This document shows, one piece after another, positions 32,446 to 39,023 of a stretch of DNA of 39,023 nt. Source of the stretch: Stagnimonas sp. GTDB lineage: Bacteria; Pseudomonadota; Gammaproteobacteria; Nevskiales; Nevskiaceae. Below the pieces are notes generated by a model that saw only the letters and a list, made by a program, of their open reading frames with translations, had not been told where the DNA came from and did not search any database. The stretch's first letter is position 1. The number at the start of each line of letters is the position of its first letter. The position numbers and the translations under genes are program-made. Location: contig JAUSQI010000138.1 of NCBI GenBank assembly GCA_030652575.1, forward strand, positions 1 to 39,023, read 5' to 3'.

Positions 32446-33389
32446 GCACCATCGCCAGCCGTGCCGAAGTACTCAAGCTCGCCCGCCTGCTCGGGGCCGA
32501 TGAAAAAGGATTCGCGTTTCTCGCTGAACACGATGCTCTGGCCATCCGCGCCCTGCGCGAGCAGATGACCGCGCAGCTCTACGACGACGGCAAGGCGCTG
32601 CTGCAGAAGGTGGCGGCCGCGACCAAGCTGACGCCGACCTCGATCTCCGCCGTCATCGCCGAAAAAGCGCTTGGCCCGCTGCTGTGCGCGCGCGTCGCCT
32701 CGCTGGTCGGTGCCGAGAAGGCGATCGACATCTCCAAGCGCCTGCCCGCGCCGTTCCTGGCCGAGGTCTGCCTGCATCTCGACCCGCGCCGCACGGCCGA
32801 CATCATCCGCGGCACGCCCATCGAGCAGGTGATCGCGGTCTCGAAGATTTTGCAGGCGCAGAAGGAGTTCGTGACGATGGCGCGCTTCGTCGATGCGCTC
32901 ACGCCCGAGGCGATCAAGGCCGTCATCAACGCCACGCCGGACGAAGAGCCGCTGCTGCGCACGGCGGTGTTCGCTGAAAATCCGGCACTGCACAACGAGC
33001 TGGTCAGCTACCTGCCCAAGTCTCGCCTGAAGAGCCTCATTGCCAAGGCCACCGTCGATGCCGAGCTGTGGTCGGCCGCGCTCAGCCTGATGTCGCATCT
33101 CAACCCGCAGTGGAAGGGCGAACTAGGCCAGCTCACCAGCGAGCTGGACGACGCCACACTCGCCAAGATCGTCGCCTACTCGCAGGCGCAGAACCTCTGG
33201 GCCGTGCAACTGCCAGTGATCGCGGCCACCTCGCCGGCAGGCCAGAAACGCATGCTCGCAAGTGCAGCCATGAACACGCTGGCAGTGTTCGACGCGATGG
33301 CTGAGGCCGCCAAGGACAAGAACGTCGCCGCCGCCCTGAAAACCCTGAAGCCGCAGATGCCGGCGGCGATGCAGGCGCGGTTGGGATAA
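32442..33389 (+). CDS. Hypothetical helical-repeat protein, 315 aa
   Basis: The protein lacks a signal peptide and membrane segments and appears wholly helical. Repeated short units such as FLAEVCLHLDPRRTADIIRG, TPEAIKAVINATPDEEPLLRTAV and LHNELVSYLPKSRLKSLIA resemble tandem helical hairpins like those of MgtE-N/FliG-type scaffolds. That similarity is a fold-level impression, not a family assignment. It starts within an ATGA overlap with the 72-residue gene. Function unknown; a cytoplasmic scaffold or regulator is possible. Confidence 0.65.
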   Translation: MSTIASRAEVLKLARLLGADEKGFAFLAEHDALAIRALREQMTAQLYDDGKALLQKVAAATKLTPTSISAVIAEKALGPLLCARVASLVGAEKAIDISKRLPAPFLAEVCLHLDPRRTADIIRGTPIEQVIAVSKILQAQKEFVTMARFVDALTPEAIKAVINATPDEEPLLRTAVFAENPALHNELVSYLPKSRLKSLIAKATVDAELWSAALSLMSHLNPQWKGELGQLTSELDDATLAKIVAYSQAQNLWAVQLPVIAATSPAGQKRMLASAAMNTLAVFDAMAEAAKDKNVAAALKTLKPQMPAAMQARLG

Positions 33390-33462
33390 GCCACAGGCAG
33401 GGTTGATGGCGGCGCTCGCCCTAGAATGAAGTCTGGACAACTCCCGACTTCAAGAGCACGCC

Positions 33463-34026
33463 ATGAACCGTTTCAAACCGCTGGATTACCTCGAAGCCGC
33501 ACCACGCTGGTTCGGCCGTGCGACTGACGCCTTGGGTGCTGCCGAACGCAAGGCCCTGAGCCGCGCGGCCAAGCATCAGGCGCTGATCGAAGACCCCAAC
33601 CACAAGCTCGACGAGAGCTCGACCTTCGGCCAGCGGCTGGCCGACCGGGTGGCGGCTTTCGGCGGCTCGTGGACCTTCATCATGCTGTTCGCCACCTTCC
33701 TGTTCGGCTGGGCGATCATCAATACGGAGATTCTCGGCAAGACCGCGTTCGATCCGTATCCGTACATCTTTCTCAACCTGATGCTGTCGATGGTCGCGGC
33801 CATGCAGGCGCCGATCATCATGATGAGCCAGCAGCGCCAGTCGGTGAAAGACCGGCAGATGGCCGAGCACGACTACGAAGTAAACCTGAAGGCCGAGATC
33901 GAGATCATGGCACTGCACGAAAAAATCGACGCCATGCGCACCGAGCACCTCATGACCATCATCACCCAGCAGCAGACGCAGATCGATCTGCTGACCAAAT
34001 TGCTGGAGTCGCCGAAAGCGCTCTAA
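33463..34026 (+). CDS. DUF1003 family membrane protein
   Basis: The 187-residue protein has two transmembrane segments (FIMLFATFLFGWAII and PYIFLNLMLSMVAAMQAPIIMMS). The DUF1003 hallmark FDPYPYIFLNLMLSMVAAMQAP follows, then QQRQSVKDRQMAEHDYEVNLKAEIEI. A helical tail (ALHEKIDAMRTEHLMTIITQQQTQIDLL) can form a coiled coil. These proteins are widespread and of unknown function; some are near divalent-metal transporters. Its stop overlaps by 4 nt the convergent SRPBCC gene stop. Confidence 0.88.
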   Translation: MNRFKPLDYLEAAPRWFGRATDALGAAERKALSRAAKHQALIEDPNHKLDESSTFGQRLADRVAAFGGSWTFIMLFATFLFGWAIINTEILGKTAFDPYPYIFLNLMLSMVAAMQAPIIMMSQQRQSVKDRQMAEHDYEVNLKAEIEIMALHEKIDAMRTEHLMTIITQQQTQIDLLTKLLESPKAL

Positions 34027-34493
34027 GCCGCTTGCAGGCTGTCGCGGGTGCGTTCGAGGAAGGCATCCACGAGTGCTGCGAACTTGGCCTGGATGAAGGT
34101 CGGTGCGACGAGGCGGTACATGAAGGGCACCGGCACGTCGAACAGCTCGCCCTTCACCTTGAACTCCAGCCTGCTGCCAGTGCCTTGCTCGAGGATGCGG
34201 AACGAACCCTCGACCACGGCATTGCCCTGCTTGGCAATCGGCGTCCAAGACAGCTCGCCTTTCTTGGCATCCACCGTGTAGTGCGCGCCATAGCTCACTT
34301 CATGCGCGATGTTGGCGATCTTGCTGCCGATGGCTTTCATCTCCCACAGGTATTGATCGGGGCCGAGTTTCTTGAGGTTGCGCAACTTGGGGAAGCGGCC
34401 GATGGTGCCCTCCAGATCCTTGAACAGGGTCTTGAGCTTGGCCGGCGGCAGGTCGATGTCGAGGCTGCGGGTGATGGCGATGTTGACTTTCAT
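34023..34493 (-). CDS. SRPBCC-fold protein (CoxG/polyketide-cyclase-like)
   Basis: The 156-residue protein has the START-like pattern: an initial beta strand (MKVNIAITRSLDIDLPPAKLKTLFKD), then IGRFPKLRNLKKLGPDQYLWEMK, VVEGSFRILEQGTGSRLEFKVKGE and a long C-terminal helix (FIQAKFAALVDAFLERTRDSL). SRPBCC domains bind hydrophobic ligands in a deep cavity. It lies 24 nt after the acyl-CoA synthetase gene in the same direction, so it may bind a lipid or CoA ester of the same pathway. Specific ligand unknown. Confidence 0.75.
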   Translation of the reverse strand: MKVNIAITRSLDIDLPPAKLKTLFKDLEGTIGRFPKLRNLKKLGPDQYLWEMKAIGSKIANIAHEVSYGAHYTVDAKKGELSWTPIAKQGNAVVEGSFRILEQGTGSRLEFKVKGELFDVPVPFMYRLVAPTFIQAKFAALVDAFLERTRDSLQAA

Positions 34494-34517
34494 GGGATGC
34501 GTTGAGGTGATCTGAAG

Positions 34518-36326
34518 TTAAAGACGCAGGCTGCCGCCCTGCAGTTGTGCGAACAGCGCGGGCGTCAGCGGTACATAACCCTTGCTGCGTTCTTGCAGCA
34601 CATACAGCGGCTCGGTGATGGCACCGGGGTCGAAGCCTTCGCGCTTCAGGTCGACCTTCTTGAACTTGAAGGTGCCGGTCACTTCCTGCTCGCCCTTGAG
34701 CCGCACGAACAGCGGCACCGCGTAGGCGGGCAGATGCGTGCACAGGTGCTGCGCGAGGGCGGCACCGTCGAAGCTGCCTTGGAGCGTGATGGCGGCCATG
34801 CCGGCGCGGCCATCGGTGCCGGGCACGCTGACGCCGTAGACCACCGCCTGCTCGATGCCGCTGAAGTTGTTGAGCGCGCTCTCGACCTCGGTGGTCGCGA
34901 CGTTTTCGCCCTTCCAGCGGAAGGTGTCGCCGACGCGATCGACGAACTGGATATGGCGGCAGCCTTGGTCGCGCACCAGATCGCCGGTGTTGAACCAGCG
35001 ATCGCCTTTCTTGAACACGTCGTGCAGCACTTTCGCATCGCTGGATTTTTTGTCGGTGTAGCCGTCGAAGGGCGCGCGTTCGCTGATCTCGGCAATCAGC
35101 AGGCCGGTGCCGCCCTTGGGCACTTTCTGCAGAAAGCCATTCGCGTCGCGCAGCGTCTGTTCGTGTTCGGCATCGAAGTTGACGATGGCAAACGAGAGCG
35201 GCGAGAAACCCGCGGTGCGCGGCATGCCGAAGGCGTTGACGAAGGCGACGTTGCTCTCGCTCGCACCGTAGAACTCGCTCACCCGCTCGATGCCGAAGCG
35301 CTGCTGAAAGGCATCCCACAGTTCTGGCCTGAGGCCGTTGCCGACCATCAGGCGAATCGCGTGGTCGCGATCCTTCAGCGTTGCCGGCCGGTTGAGCAGG
35401 TAGCGGCAGAGCTCACCGATGTAGCAGAAGGCCGTGGCCTGCTGCTGGCGCACCTCGTCCCAGAAGCGGGTAGCGGAGAACTTGCGCGACAGCACCATCG
35501 TGCAACCGGAGCCCAGCACCGCGCCCCAGCTCACCGTCAGCGCGTTGTTGTGGTACAGCGGCAGGCAGCAATAAAACACATCCGTCGGCTTCAGCCGCAG
35601 CGCCATTTGCGAGAGACCCGCCATGCCGCGTAGCCAGCGGTAATGCGTCATGCGGCTGGCCTTGGGCAGGCCGGTGGTGCCGCTGGTGAACACGTAGAAA
35701 CAGGTCTCGCGCGCCTCGATCAGCGGCGTGGAAGGCGGATTGCTCTCGCGGCGCGATTCCGAGTCTTTGCGCAGGTCGGTGAAGCCGCTTTCGGCAGTGC
35801 TTTCGCCTTCCCAGAAATACACCAGGCGGTCATCGTTGCCGGGCTGGTACGGCGTGCTGGCCAGGGCCTCGCGGCACTCGGCGCCGACGATGAGCACGCG
35901 CGGGTCGATGAGACGGATGCTGTGCGCCAGCACCTCACCACGCTGCTGGTGGTTGAGCATGCCGGCGGCGGCACCCAGCTTGACCACGGCCGCGACGCAG
36001 GCCAGCGTCTCGGGGCGGTTCTCCATCAGGATGCCGACGCTGTCGCCCGCCTTCACGCCCGCCGAGGCCAGGCTGGCCGCGATGCGGTTGGCCCAGGCGT
36101 TGAAGGCGGCGTAGGTCCAGCGGCGGTCTTCGAACACCATCGCCATCGCGCGCGGCGTGTTGGCGGCGTGGCGCTCGATCAGGAGGCCGATCGAGAGCTT
36201 GGTGGCGGGCTTGATCGTCGCGAGGTTCCACAGCCCGCGCAGCACGATGGGCAGGTCCGGCATGATCTTCAGCGACGCCAAGGCAATGTCGCTGACGCGG
36301 ATCTGGTCGGTCGGGGTGTCGCTCAT
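34518..36326 (-). CDS. Long-chain acyl-CoA synthetase (FATP/VLACS-type AMP-binding enzyme)
   Basis: The 602-residue enzyme has the AMP-binding motif YVFTSGTTGLPKASRMTH (residues 211-228), the FYGASESN motif near 350, the DLVRDQG motif, and a C-terminal region GTFKFKKVDLKREGFDP that ends shortly afterward. It resembles FadD6/FATP-type very-long-chain acyl-CoA synthetases, which activate imported fatty acids or sterol-derived acids with ATP and CoA. The ATG at 36326 follows GAGGAGAG. The SRPBCC gene lies just downstream; upstream, a 152-bp inverted-repeat element separates it from a FabR/DesT-like repressor gene on the same strand. Confidence 0.9.
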   Translation of the reverse strand: MSDTPTDQIRVSDIALASLKIMPDLPIVLRGLWNLATIKPATKLSIGLLIERHAANTPRAMAMVFEDRRWTYAAFNAWANRIAASLASAGVKAGDSVGILMENRPETLACVAAVVKLGAAAGMLNHQQRGEVLAHSIRLIDPRVLIVGAECREALASTPYQPGNDDRLVYFWEGESTAESGFTDLRKDSESRRESNPPSTPLIEARETCFYVFTSGTTGLPKASRMTHYRWLRGMAGLSQMALRLKPTDVFYCCLPLYHNNALTVSWGAVLGSGCTMVLSRKFSATRFWDEVRQQQATAFCYIGELCRYLLNRPATLKDRDHAIRLMVGNGLRPELWDAFQQRFGIERVSEFYGASESNVAFVNAFGMPRTAGFSPLSFAIVNFDAEHEQTLRDANGFLQKVPKGGTGLLIAEISERAPFDGYTDKKSSDAKVLHDVFKKGDRWFNTGDLVRDQGCRHIQFVDRVGDTFRWKGENVATTEVESALNNFSGIEQAVVYGVSVPGTDGRAGMAAITLQGSFDGAALAQHLCTHLPAYAVPLFVRLKGEQEVTGTFKFKKVDLKREGFDPGAITEPLYVLQERSKGYVPLTPALFAQLQGGSLRL

Positions 36327-36384
36327 GCAGCTCTCCTCAGTGCGGAAATTACGGTCAAATCGATGCCTCCGTCGTTGGAGGTCT

Positions 36385-36536
36385 AGAAGTCATCTCACAA
36401 ACTACTGCGCTCGACATTTTGCGTGTCGGCGGTGCTCGCCGTCCTCACGGCCACCAGGCCGCTGCGGGTGCTGCGGGTGCTGCGCTCCGGCGTCACGCAA
36501 ACTGCCTTCGCTCGCTACGTTTGTGAGATGACTTCT
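36385..36536. mobile_element. 152-bp MITE-like element with perfect 18-bp terminal inverted repeats
   Basis: AGAAGTCATCTCACAAAC at 36385-36402 recurs as its exact reverse complement at 36519-36536. An inner pair TTTGCGTG (36418-36425) and CACGCAAA (36494-36501) continues the symmetry. The centre holds a GCTGCGGGT tandem (36461-36484, 2.7 copies). No coding sequence is present. GGTC occurs at both outer edges (36380-36383, 36537-36540), which could be a 4-bp target duplication if the element includes T36384. A non-autonomous transposon relic, or a structured transcript element, are both possible. Confidence 0.6.
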
Positions 36537-36543
36537 GGTCAAA

Positions 36544-37203
36544 CTAATCCCAGCGGTTCATCGCCTTCATCGCCACCGCACCGGTCATCAGCGCGTCGAT
36601 GAAGTGTGCAGTGCGGCGCACCAGTTCTGCGCGCCGCCGGGGTTCTTCGAGATAGTCGAGCGTGCGGTGGAATACCTGCTCGACGATCGGCTCGGCCAGC
36701 TCGTCCAGCATGTCGGCGGTGATGCCGGGCACGCCGTTGGTGGCGAGAATGTCTTCCGACATTTCTGCTGCCACCAGCTTGATGCGCGCACGGATCGCCT
36801 GTTGCAGGCGGCCGGACGAACCATGCAATTCACGCACGCCGACGATGAAAGCCTCGGGATGCTGGCGCGCGTAGTCGAACACGTATTCGACGGTGCGCGC
36901 GCTCACCAGTTCGACCGGCACGCCGCTCAGGCGGATGGCCCGCAGGGCAGGGGCGAGGTCCTGTGCGAACTCGTCGATGATGGCGACGCTCAGCTCGTCC
37001 AGCGACTTGAAGTGGCGATAGAAGGTGTTGGGGTTGAGGCCCGCCATGCGGCCGAGTTCGCGCACGCCCAGGGCCAGCAGGCTGCGCTTCTCTGCGGCGA
37101 GCTTGAGGGCGGCGGCAATCAGCCGCTCGCGGCCACCGGCCTCCGGCAGCTCGCGCTCGGCCAGGGTGCTACGGGTGCTCTTGCGGGGTTTGACGAGGCT
37201 CAT
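36544..37203 (-). CDS. TetR-family regulator, FabR/DesT-like
   Basis: The 219-residue protein has an N-terminal helix-turn-helix (RERLIAAALKLAAEKRSLLALGVRELGRMAGLNPNTFYRHFKSLDEL, about residues 24-70, one domain) with NTFYRHFKSLDEL typical of FabR/DesT. The ligand domain includes FIVGVRELHGSSGRLQQAIRA. FabR and DesT repress unsaturated fatty-acid genes in response to acyl-CoA pools, so an acyl-CoA or related ligand is likely. It is divergent from the flavin monooxygenase across a 34-bp palindrome and lies upstream of the acyl-CoA synthetase. The ATG at 37203 has only a weak ribosome-binding site. Confidence 0.85.
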   Translation of the reverse strand: MSLVKPRKSTRSTLAERELPEAGGRERLIAAALKLAAEKRSLLALGVRELGRMAGLNPNTFYRHFKSLDELSVAIIDEFAQDLAPALRAIRLSGVPVELVSARTVEYVFDYARQHPEAFIVGVRELHGSSGRLQQAIRARIKLVAAEMSEDILATNGVPGITADMLDELAEPIVEQVFHRTLDYLEEPRRRAELVRRTAHFIDALMTGAVAMKAMNRWD

Positions 37204-37222
37204 GCAAGGATTGTAGTCAGGC

Positions 37223-37269
37223 TTGACGCTCGCGTATACAGTCGTCTACATTGGAGTAGACAACTGTAT
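37223..37269. promoter_or_regulatory. Divergent promoter region with 34-bp TetR palindrome
   Basis: ATACAGT-C-GTCTAC (37236-37249) and GTAGAC-A-ACTGTAT (37256-37269) form a 14-bp-arm palindrome with one mismatch around ATTGGA. A plus-strand -35 TTGACG (37223-37228) and -10-like TACATT (37247-37252) overlap it, as does a minus-strand -35-like TTGTCT. Occupancy would repress both the regulator and the monooxygenase. Confidence 0.75.
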
Positions 37270-37282
37270 GCATTCGTTGCTT

Positions 37283-37377
37283 GTCATTCCCGCGAAGGCG
37301 GGAATCCAGGCAGCGCGAAGCGCACCACCTGTCGCAAAGAAAACAGATACCTGGATTTCCGCCTCCGCGGGAATGAC
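37283..37377. repeat. dRS3-like inverted repeat, copy 1
   Basis: Two 27-bp arms (37283-37309 and 37351-37377) match inversely at 25 of 27 positions. Each contains the ATTCCCGCG..GCGGGAAT core of a repeat class found in many beta- and gammaproteobacteria and named dRS3 in Neisseria. The 41-bp spacer is not conserved with copy 2. It lies in the 5' region of the monooxygenase gene. Confidence 0.8.
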
Positions 37378-37400
37378 AACCACTAAAGATGGAGTGAGAC

Positions 37401-38936
37401 ATGGCAGTGAGCAAACTCAATTCAGCAATCCATACAACGGTGGACGTGGCCATCATCGGCACCGGCTTTGCCGGGCTGGGCATGGCGATGCAGCTGAAAG
37501 AGGCGGGCCTGAACGACTTCGTGCTGCTGGAGAAAGCCGGTGAAGTCGGCGGCACCTGGCGCGACAACCACTACCCCGGCTGTGCCTGCGATGTGCCGAG
37601 CCATCTCTACTCCTTCTCGTTCGCGCAGAACCCCGAATGGTCGCGGCTGTTCTCGCCGCAGCCTGAAATCCTCAAGTATCTGAAGCGCGTCACCGACGAG
37701 CGCGGCATCCGCGAGCACATCCGCTTCAACAGCACGCTCAGCGAAGCGCGCTGGGACGAAGCTGCCGGCGTCTGGAACATCCGCACCGCCGAAGGCGATC
37801 GCTACACCGCCCGCATTCTGATTTCCGGCATGGGCGGCCTGAGCCGCCCGGCGTACCCGCAGGGCATCAAGGGCCTTGAAAACTTCAAGGGCAAGACCTT
37901 CCACAGCCAGGACTGGGATCACGCCTACGACTTGAACGGCAAGCGCGTGGCGGTGTTCGGCACCGGCGCCTCGGCGATCCAGTTCGTGCCGAAGATCCAG
38001 AAGCAGGCCGCGCGCATCGACCTCTACCAGCGCACCCCGCCGTGGATCACGCCCAAGCCCGACCGGCCGATGAGCGAGAGCACGCAAGCGCTGTTCAAGA
38101 AGCTGCCGGCTGTGCAGAACCTCCTGCGCAAGACCATCTACACGCTGCTGGAGGCCCGCGCCGTCGGCTTCGTCGTCAACCCCAGGATGATGGCGATCGA
38201 CGACAAGATGGCGCGCGCGCATTTGAAGAAGCAGGTCAAAGATCCCGAGCTGCGCAAGAAGCTCACGCCCGACTACAAGATCGGCTGCAAGCGCGTGCTG
38301 ATCTCCAACGACTATTACCCCGCCGTGTCGAAACCCAACGTCAGTCTCGTCACCGAGGGCATCCAGGAGGTCAAGGCCCACAGCGTGATCGACGGCAACG
38401 GCGTGGAGCGCGAGGTGGACGCGATCATCTTCGGCACCGGCTTTCAGGCCACCGACCCGGTGCCGGGCAAGATGATCTTCGGCAAGGGCGGCGTCGATCT
38501 GCTCGACACCTGGCAAGACGGCCCCGAGGCCTACAAGGGCACGACGGTGGCGGGCTTCCCCAATCTCTTCCTCATCGTCGGCCCCAATGTCGGCTTGGGC
38601 CATAGCTCGATGGTCTACATGATCGAGTCACAGGTGGCGTATGTGATGGACGCGCTCAAGACCATGAAGCAGATCGACAAGCCGGTGATGGAAGTGAAGG
38701 CCGAGAAGCAGGCCGAGTTCAACGCCAGGCTGCAGGAGAAAACCCAGGGCACCGTTTGGAATACGGGCGGTTGCAAGAGCTGGTACCTGCACCCGAAGAG
38801 CGGCAAGAACGTCACGCTCTGGCCCGGCTTCACCTGGCAGTTCCGCAACGAGACCAAGAAGTTCGATACCGAGGCTTACGAGCTGACGGCGCTGGCGCAT
38901 ACCGCACCAATGGGAAAAAACGTCATTCCCGCGTAG
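37401..38936 (+). CDS. Flavin-containing/Baeyer-Villiger-type monooxygenase
   Basis: The 511-residue protein has the FAD-binding motif GTGFAG (residues 20-25), GGTWRDNHYPGCACDVPSHLYSF (conserved active-site segment), the BVMO-like fingerprint FKGKTFHSQDWDH (162-174), the NADPH motif VFGTGASA, and an ATG-like IFGTGFQATD in the second half. Such enzymes insert oxygen into ketones or oxidise heteroatoms with NADPH and O2. Substrate is unknown; ketone or steroid side-chain oxidation would fit the lipid-catabolic neighbours. The ATG at 37401 follows GGAGTGAG. The last codons, VIPA and the TAG stop, come from a dRS3-like repeat, so the C-terminus has been modified by the repeat. Confidence 0.92.
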   Translation: MAVSKLNSAIHTTVDVAIIGTGFAGLGMAMQLKEAGLNDFVLLEKAGEVGGTWRDNHYPGCACDVPSHLYSFSFAQNPEWSRLFSPQPEILKYLKRVTDERGIREHIRFNSTLSEARWDEAAGVWNIRTAEGDRYTARILISGMGGLSRPAYPQGIKGLENFKGKTFHSQDWDHAYDLNGKRVAVFGTGASAIQFVPKIQKQAARIDLYQRTPPWITPKPDRPMSESTQALFKKLPAVQNLLRKTIYTLLEARAVGFVVNPRMMAIDDKMARAHLKKQVKDPELRKKLTPDYKIGCKRVLISNDYYPAVSKPNVSLVTEGIQEVKAHSVIDGNGVEREVDAIIFGTGFQATDPVPGKMIFGKGGVDLLDTWQDGPEAYKGTTVAGFPNLFLIVGPNVGLGHSSMVYMIESQVAYVMDALKTMKQIDKPVMEVKAEKQAEFNARLQEKTQGTVWNTGGCKSWYLHPKSGKNVTLWPGFTWQFRNETKKFDTEAYELTALAHTAPMGKNVIPA

Positions 38937-39015
38937 GCGGGAATCCAGTCAGCGCAAGCGTCATGCCGCTCAACAGAGCCACAGAAACCTGGATTCCCGC
39001 CTACGCGGGAATGAC
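38922..39015. repeat. dRS3-like inverted repeat, copy 2, supplying the monooxygenase stop codon
   Basis: Two 27-bp arms (38922-38948 and 38989-39015) are perfect inverted copies and belong to the same family as copy 1. The TAG stop of the monooxygenase (38934-38936) is inside the left arm. The 40-bp spacer differs from that of copy 1. The hairpin could also act as a terminator, although no T-run follows within the window. Confidence 0.82.
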
Positions 39016-39023
39016 GATGATTT

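Noticed and set aside
36366-36381. CCTCC-N6-GGAGG hairpin upstream of the acyl-CoA synthetase as an operator
   Set aside because: Short and GC-rich, adjacent to the inverted-repeat element; no further support.

Overview
The window looks like chromosomal DNA from a GC-rich gammaproteobacterium. The gene content (divergent DUF1302/DUF1329 pair, several acyl-CoA dehydrogenases, a fatty-acid CoA ligase, a Baeyer-Villiger type monooxygenase, ElaB/YqjD-YqjE proteins) would suit an aerobic lipid or hydrocarbon degrader of the Nevskiales/Solimonadaceae or Pseudomonas-like kind. That placement is an inference from gene families only. Coding density is high, many neighbours overlap by ATGA, and I see no rRNA, tRNA, CRISPR array or phage block.

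Layout. 1-2.1 kb (minus): a remnant of a YeeE/YedE transporter, an ETHE1-type persulfide dioxygenase, a TauE/SafE sulfite exporter and the 5' part of trkH, apparently one transcript. 2.4-3.9 kb: an ALDH3-like aldehyde dehydrogenase ending at a clear terminator. 4.0-8.4 kb: an RND pump and its membrane fusion protein. 8.4-12.6 kb: a dipeptidyl-peptidase IV-like S9 peptidase and a secreted PNGase A-like glycoamidase. 12.6-13.7 kb (minus): a YqjD/YqjE/YqjK-like module. 13.85-18.8 kb (minus): three lipoproteins (NHL propeller, Ig-like, DUF4382) followed by an ECF sigma factor, an anti-sigma factor and a CnrX/CpxP-like periplasmic protein, nearly all overlapping. 19-21.5 kb: a TetR regulator divergent from an SDR and an Old Yellow Enzyme. 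21.6-22.3 kb and 25.1-25.7 kb: two HigBA/RelE-type toxin-antitoxin modules, each with a palindromic operator at its promoter. Between them lie an amidase lipoprotein and a LysE exporter. 25.7-32.2 kb: two acyl-CoA dehydrogenases downstream of a DUF1302 outer-membrane protein, divergent from DUF1329. 32.2-34.5 kb: an unknown gene pair, a DUF1003 membrane protein and an SRPBCC protein. 34.5-38.9 kb: an acyl-CoA synthetase, a FabR/DesT-like TetR regulator and a flavin monooxygenase.

The most useful connections come from non-coding sequence. An 18-bp operator occurs twice between the TetR and SDR genes and once, 15 kb away, between a candidate -35 box and the start of the RND pump gene, suggesting that one electrophile- or xenobiotic-sensing repressor controls both loci. 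A 34-bp palindrome separates the second TetR gene from the monooxygenase. The monooxygenase is bracketed by two copies of a ~95-bp inverted repeat, and the downstream copy supplies its stop codon. A 152-bp element with perfect 18-bp terminal inverted repeats sits between the acyl-CoA synthetase and its neighbouring regulator. The six-gene lipoprotein/ECF operon is the best candidate for an undescribed system.
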